Source: Pseudomonadota bacterium
Lineage (GTDB): Bacteria; Myxococcota_A; UBA796; SXON01
DNA length: 17,766 bases
Direction of reading: 5' to 3'
NCBI GenBank assembly: GCA_005776735.1
Contig: SXOM01000081.1
Location: forward strand, 1 to 17,766
The translations under genes were made by a program, and so were the position numbers. Of this stretch, positions 14,667 to 17,766 are shown one piece after another. The notes under the pieces are model-generated. The model had not been told where the DNA came from and searched no databases. It worked only from the letters and a program-made list of their open reading frames with translations. How positions within the stretch are numbered: the first letter of the stretch is position 1; every line of letters begins with the position of its first letter.

Positions 14667-16040
14667 TCAGCCCTCGTCCGCGCGCAGCTTGCTCTGGAGC
14701 GTGGTCCGTGGGACGCCCAACAGTTCGGCGGCGTGGGTCTGTTGCCCGCCCGCCGACGCCATGGCCCACGCGATCAGATCAGCCTCGAACCTGCGGACGA
14801 GGTCAGGCATGCGGACGGGCACACCGGGCGGCAACCGCAGGACGAATGGACCTTCGTCCGTGCGTGTCGCCGCACCAGGGAGGTGTTCAGCGCCCACCTC
14901 GCCGCCTCCGCACAGGACGTCGGCCGACTCCATCGCCCGGCGCAGCTCCCGGACGTTGCCGGGCCACGAGGCGGCCTTCAGCGTGCTCGCAGCGGCCACC
15001 GAGAGCCGGGCCGGCGGCCGCCCCTGGCCGGCCGCAGCGAGTCGCAAGAAGTGGGCTGCGAGCAGCAGGATGTCGTCGCCACGCTCCCGGAGCGGCGGGA
15101 GGGCGAGCTCCAACCCACGCAGCCGGTAGTACAGGTCTGCGCGGAACCGACCGGCGGCCACAGCGCCGGCGAGATCGACCTTCGAGGTGGCGACGACGCG
15201 AACGTCGACGGGGAACTCCTCGGCGGAGCCGACGCGCGCGACGAGCCCCTCCTGCAGCACCCGGAGGAGCTTGACCTGGAGCTCCCTGGGTAAATCGTCG
15301 ACGTCGTCCAAGAGCAGGGTGCTCCCGTGCGCCTGTTCGAAGCAGCCGCGGCGGCGCTGGGTGGCCCCGGTGAAGGCCCCCTTCTCGTGCCCGAGGAAGG
15401 TACTCTCGGCCAACTCGTGGGGGATCGCGCCGCAGGCGACGGCGACAAACGGCGCGTGGGCGCGCGGGCCGGCGGCGTGGAGCGCGCGTGCGACGACCTC
15501 TTTCCCCGTTCCGGTTTCGCCGGTGATCAGCACCGGCGCGGCGTGCGGCGCGAAGAGCGCGAGGCGCTCGCGGACGCCGCGCATCGCGTCGGAGCGACCG
15601 ATCAGGCCGTCGCGGGCCGGCACGTCGAGCGCCGCGGTGAGCACATGCAAGTGCCGCGCGTCCTGCCGCCGTTGCGCGATTCGATGCACCCGGAGCTCGA
15701 GCTCCGCAAAGGGGAAGGGCTTGGACACGTAGTCGGCCGCCCCCGCGCGCATGGCCTCGACCGCCGACTCGACGCTCCCGAACGCGGTCATCACCACGAC
15801 GTCGACGCCGGGATGGTCGCGCTGGACCTCGCGGAGGAGCGCCAATCCATCCATCCGGGGCATGCGCAGGTCGGTGATGACGATGTCCCAACGCTCGGAG
15901 CGAAGGCGCGCGAGGGCGCCTCCGGCGTCCGGTTCGCTGTCGGCGGAGAAGCCCGCCTGTTGCAGTTGGAGCGTCGTGGTTCGCCGGCCCAACCGGTCGT
16001 CGTCCACGACGCGGACACGCAGCGCCGCGGGGGGGCTCAC
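14667..16040 (-). CDS. Sigma-54-dependent response regulator (NtrC family)
   Basis: This 457-residue enhancer-binding protein has three domains. The receiver domain (1-125) has VDDD at 12-15, phosphoacceptor Asp57 in ITDLRMPRMDG, Thr85 and Lys107. The AAA+ domain (about 145-370) has Walker A GETGTGKE at 174-181, the sigma-54 contact loop GAFTGA at 221-226, arginine fingers in FRADLYYRL and WPGNVREL at 359-366. The C-terminal Fis-type helix-turn-helix has THAAELLGVPRTTLQSKL at 435-452. Walker B reads LLLDDV, with Asp246 in place of the near-universal Glu. The intact GAFTGA loop says it should activate sigma-54 promoters; one lies just past the partner kinase gene. The GTG start at 16040 overlaps the kinase stop by 4 bases (GTGA), so the pair is translationally coupled. 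Confidence 0.95.
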   Translation of the reverse strand: MSPPAALRVRVVDDDRLGRRTTTLQLQQAGFSADSEPDAGGALARLRSERWDIVITDLRMPRMDGLALLREVQRDHPGVDVVVMTAFGSVESAVEAMRAGAADYVSKPFPFAELELRVHRIAQRRQDARHLHVLTAALDVPARDGLIGRSDAMRGVRERLALFAPHAAPVLITGETGTGKEVVARALHAAGPRAHAPFVAVACGAIPHELAESTFLGHEKGAFTGATQRRRGCFEQAHGSTLLLDDVDDLPRELQVKLLRVLQEGLVARVGSAEEFPVDVRVVATSKVDLAGAVAAGRFRADLYYRLRGLELALPPLRERGDDILLLAAHFLRLAAAGQGRPPARLSVAAASTLKAASWPGNVRELRRAMESADVLCGGGEVGAEHLPGAATRTDEGPFVLRLPPGVPVRMPDLVRRFEADLIAWAMASAGGQQTHAAELLGVPRTTLQSKLRADEG

Positions 16041-17341
16041 GGGCTCCCTCGACGAGGGAGCCGGATGGAAACACAGGTGCCCACGCCCAACTCGCTCACC
16101 AGGTGGAGCTCACCCCCGTGCGCTTCGACCGTCCGGCGCGCGAGCACCAGGCCGAGACCCGTTCCCCTGCCGATCGGCTTGGTTGTGAAGAACGGGTCGA
16201 ACAGCCGGGGCAGATCTTCTGGTGAAACACCCGCGCCGTCGTCTTCGACGGCGAACTCGACGCTGTCGCTGCCCGCGCGCACGTGGACGCGGACCTCGGC
16301 GCCCGGCGGGCTCGCCTCGACGGCGTTGTTCAGCACGTTTGCGAGGGCCTCGAGGATCAGCTCGGCGTCGACGCTCACGTCGGCACCGGCCGCATCGTCG
16401 AGCACCCGGATCGTGGCCGAAGGGACCGCGACCGAGACCCTTCGCCCGGCCTCGTCCGCGAGGGCCGCCGCAGCGACTCGACGGGCCGCGTGCGGCTCCA
16501 ACCGAGAGTGTGCGCGCAGGCGACTGGTCAGCGCGCGGATCCGGGCGATCGCCTCCTCCATCCCCTCGAGCGTCTCAGGGTCGGGCTGCGCACCGCCGGC
16601 CCGGACCAGCTCGACCGACGCACCGAGCGCCTGCACCGGGTTGAGGAGCGAATGAACCACCCATCCCGCGAGTTCCCCCAGCTCCGCGAACCGAGCCCGC
16701 CTTCGCCCCGCCTCCTCGGCGGCTGCAAGCTCATCCCGGACACGACGATAACGCGCCGCCGAAGAAGACATGAAGTACACGACACCGAAGGCGGCGAGGC
16801 CGAGCGCGACGAGGTGGGCCACGACCGTTCCGAACGATTCGATCGCCTTGTCTTCGCGCGCGTGGGGCGCCAGGGCGTGGTGGGTCAAGACCCCGAAGTG
16901 CTCGCCCGCGACGACCAGGCCCTGGAGCACCAGGACCAAGGCCGCGAGGCGGTAGGCGCGGGCGGCGGGGAGCAACTTCCCCGCGATTGCCGCCAGGAAG
17001 ACGTAGAGCATCGCGAACGGATTCTCCACGCCGTCCGACCAGTGCAACATCGCGGCGAGCAGCACGACATCGAGGACCAGGTGCCCTTCGAGCATCGCTT
17101 CCAGGCGCGCGCGCGACCACGTGCGCGACGCGAGCCACCGCGTGGCCGCCGCATTTCCGACGCCCAGCAGCGCCACCAACGTCGGGAGCTCGACGTGCGC
17201 TGAGACCGCGCGGGTGGCCAGGGCCACCACTACCGCGACGGACAGGCCGGCGACCGCAAACCACCGGAGGCGAATCACCCACCGGATGCGCTCGCCGAGG
17301 TAGCCCTCCTCGGCCTGGTGTTCGGGGTGCACAACGGGCAT
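16037..17341 (-). CDS. Membrane histidine kinase, partner of the NtrC-type regulator
   Basis: This 434-residue sensor kinase has about six hydrophobic segments between residues 22 and 192 (for example VAVVVALATRAV and LAALVLVLQGLVVAG) and no large periplasmic domain. This suggests it senses something in or near the membrane. A short coiled linker leads to the dimerisation helix with AGWVVHSLLNPVQALG, where His230 is the phosphorylation site. The usual acidic residue after it is Ser231. The ATPase domain is complete: N-box NVLNNAVEA (335-343), DDGAG (367-371), FDPFFTTK (381-388) and GRGTGLGL (391-398). The ATG at 17341 is chosen because AGGA (17348-17351) precedes it and the first membrane helix follows at the normal distance. 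The open frame further upstream is non-coding promoter DNA. It overlaps the regulator gene by 4 bases. Confidence 0.94.
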   Translation of the reverse strand: MPVVHPEHQAEEGYLGERIRWVIRLRWFAVAGLSVAVVVALATRAVSAHVELPTLVALLGVGNAAATRWLASRTWSRARLEAMLEGHLVLDVVLLAAMLHWSDGVENPFAMLYVFLAAIAGKLLPAARAYRLAALVLVLQGLVVAGEHFGVLTHHALAPHAREDKAIESFGTVVAHLVALGLAAFGVVYFMSSSAARYRRVRDELAAAEEAGRRRARFAELGELAGWVVHSLLNPVQALGASVELVRAGGAQPDPETLEGMEEAIARIRALTSRLRAHSRLEPHAARRVAAAALADEAGRRVSVAVPSATIRVLDDAAGADVSVDAELILEALANVLNNAVEASPPGAEVRVHVRAGSDSVEFAVEDDGAGVSPEDLPRLFDPFFTTKPIGRGTGLGLVLARRTVEAHGGELHLVSELGVGTCVSIRLPRRGSP

Positions 17342-17387
17342 GAGGTCCTGGCTAACTCCGATCGGCCCGCTGCCGTCGGGAGGTGCC

Positions 17388-17401
17388 GCCGAAATTTCGG
17401 C
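17388..17401. promoter_or_regulatory. Upstream enhancer-like palindrome, copy 1
   Basis: The 14-base perfect palindrome GCCGAAATTTCGGC shares its GCCGAA-N2-TTCGGC core with the second copy at 17487. Its centre lies about 185 bases upstream of the predicted sigma-54 transcription start, a normal distance for an NtrC-family binding site. It is 47 bases upstream of the kinase start on the other strand, so it could also bear on expression of the kinase operon. Confidence 0.55.
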
Positions 17402-17486
17402 AGGCGCGCCGACGCCTCGGCGGCGCTGTCCAACGGACGGAGAAGCCGGGATCCCGCGATCCGCGTCCCGCGCCGGGTGGGCGCGC

Positions 17487-17500
17487 GCCGAACCTTCGGC
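17487..17500. promoter_or_regulatory. Upstream enhancer-like palindrome, copy 2
   Basis: GCCGAACCTTCGGC repeats the GCCGAA-N2-TTCGGC core of copy 1 and extends by one more pair (C17486 with G17501). Its centre is about 86 bases upstream of the predicted sigma-54 start and 99 bases from the centre of copy 1. Two matching palindromes in one short intergenic region suggest paired activator dimers. Confidence 0.6.
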
Positions 17501-17538
17501 GTGTCGGGGCCGGGGCGTCGCGCTCTGTGGGCGTAGAA

Positions 17539-17581
17539 GGCCGTTCCGTCCGCTGGCACGCGGCCTGCAAGTGGAACGGCC
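17539..17581. repeat. 9-base inverted repeat bracketing the sigma-54 promoter
   Basis: GGCCGTTCC (17539-17547) and its exact reverse complement GGAACGGCC (17573-17581) stand 25 bases apart with the -24/-12 elements centred between them. The right arm covers the predicted transcription start. It could be an operator for a second regulator. Confidence 0.5.
17554..17568 (+). promoter_or_regulatory. Sigma-54 (-24/-12) promoter of the collagen-like lipoprotein gene
   Basis: TGGCAC (17554-17559), five bases and CTGC (17565-17568) followed by A match the sigma-54 consensus TGGCAC-N5-TTGC at all but one position. The invariant GG and GC are exactly 10 bases apart. The predicted start is near 17580, 45 bases before the GTG at 17625. 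Its position next to an NtrC-family regulator operon and downstream of two palindromes strengthens the call. Confidence 0.75.
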
Positions 17582-17624
17582 CTGGCCCGCGCATCCCGCG
17601 CCTCCCAGCACCGGAGACTCCACC

Positions 17625-17766
17625 GTGACCACGCACACTCTTCTCACCTGGCCCTCCGCGTTCGCGTTGCTGTCTCTGGCCCTGTCGGGCTGCGAGGGAC
17701 CCGCCGGCGCAGACGGGGCCGACGGGGCCGACGGCGCGGCGGGCGCCGCGGGCGCCGCGGGGGCGG
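17625..17766 (+). CDS. Collagen-like repeat lipoprotein, 5' part, cut by the window end
   Basis: The first 47 codons are present. GTG at 17625 starts a leader MTTHTLLTWPSAFALLSLAL followed by the lipobox LSGC (Cys23), a standard lipoprotein signal. From residue 25 the sequence is unbroken Gly-X-Y triplets (GPA, GAD three times, GAA three times, then GA), the hallmark of bacterial collagen-like proteins. No downstream domain can be seen. Such proteins form triple-helical stalks or adhesins on the cell surface. GGAG at 17612-17615 is the Shine-Dalgarno, slightly distant. Expression is predicted to need sigma-54 and an enhancer-binding activator, most simply the regulator encoded at 14667-16040. 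Confidence 0.8.
   Translation, partial: MTTHTLLTWPSAFALLSLALSGCEGPAGADGADGADGAAGAAGAAGA

Noticed and set aside
17342..17647. Upstream extension of the histidine kinase frame
   Set aside because: It runs through the sigma-54 promoter and palindromes. The ATG at 17341 has a Shine-Dalgarno, and membrane helices start soon after.

Overview
The window looks like a chromosomal segment of a very GC-rich member of the Myxococcota (former Deltaproteobacteria). The evidence is a C-terminal MYXO-CTERM-type sorting signal on one protein, several short-leader lipoproteins, an Asp-Thr linker of the kind common in myxobacterial surface proteins, and a sigma-54 enhancer-binding two-component pair. There are 16 supported protein genes, one of them cut by the window end, and one tRNA gene cut by the window start. 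No gene-free stretch exceeds 300 bases. No insertion sequence, CRISPR array or prophage was seen.

Layout. 1-146: 5' part of a minus-strand tRNA-Pro(UGG) with a good promoter. 147-2265: a lipoprotein-like FAD flavoprotein followed by an isoprenylcysteine-methyltransferase-like membrane protein. 2340-3402 (minus): a small lipoprotein with an Asp-Thr linker, overlapping a NUDIX hydrolase. 3509-4903 (plus): a GH25 muramidase with a golvesin-like domain and a MYXO-CTERM tail. 4949-6586 (minus): an M28 peptidase and a glutathione S-transferase. 6659-7288 (plus): a 2OG-Fe(II) oxygenase-like protein. 7461-9050 (minus): a lipoprotein with ASH-like and von Willebrand A domains. 9150-11186 (minus): methionyl-tRNA synthetase. 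11274-12170 (plus): an unrecognised protein.

12186-13478 (minus): the most unusual part. A gp25-type baseplate protein lies 3 bases upstream of a gene joining a YukD/EsaB-like ubiquitin fold, about four membrane segments and a C-terminal RING-like zinc finger. No other phage-tail or injection-system gene lies within the window. 13576-14595 (plus): a TRAP-type substrate-binding protein without its permeases.

14667-17766: a regulatory unit. A membrane histidine kinase and an NtrC-family activator overlap by 4 bases on the minus strand. Divergently, a collagen-like lipoprotein begins at 17625 behind a well-formed -24/-12 sigma-54 promoter. Two matching GCCGAA-N2-TTCGGC palindromes lie at about -86 and -185 from the predicted start, where enhancer sites of an NtrC-type activator would be expected. 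The simplest reading is that the pair switches on the surface lipoprotein. Much of the window encodes envelope-facing proteins: five putative lipoproteins, an exported solute-binding protein, a membrane-anchored peptidase and three polytopic membrane proteins.
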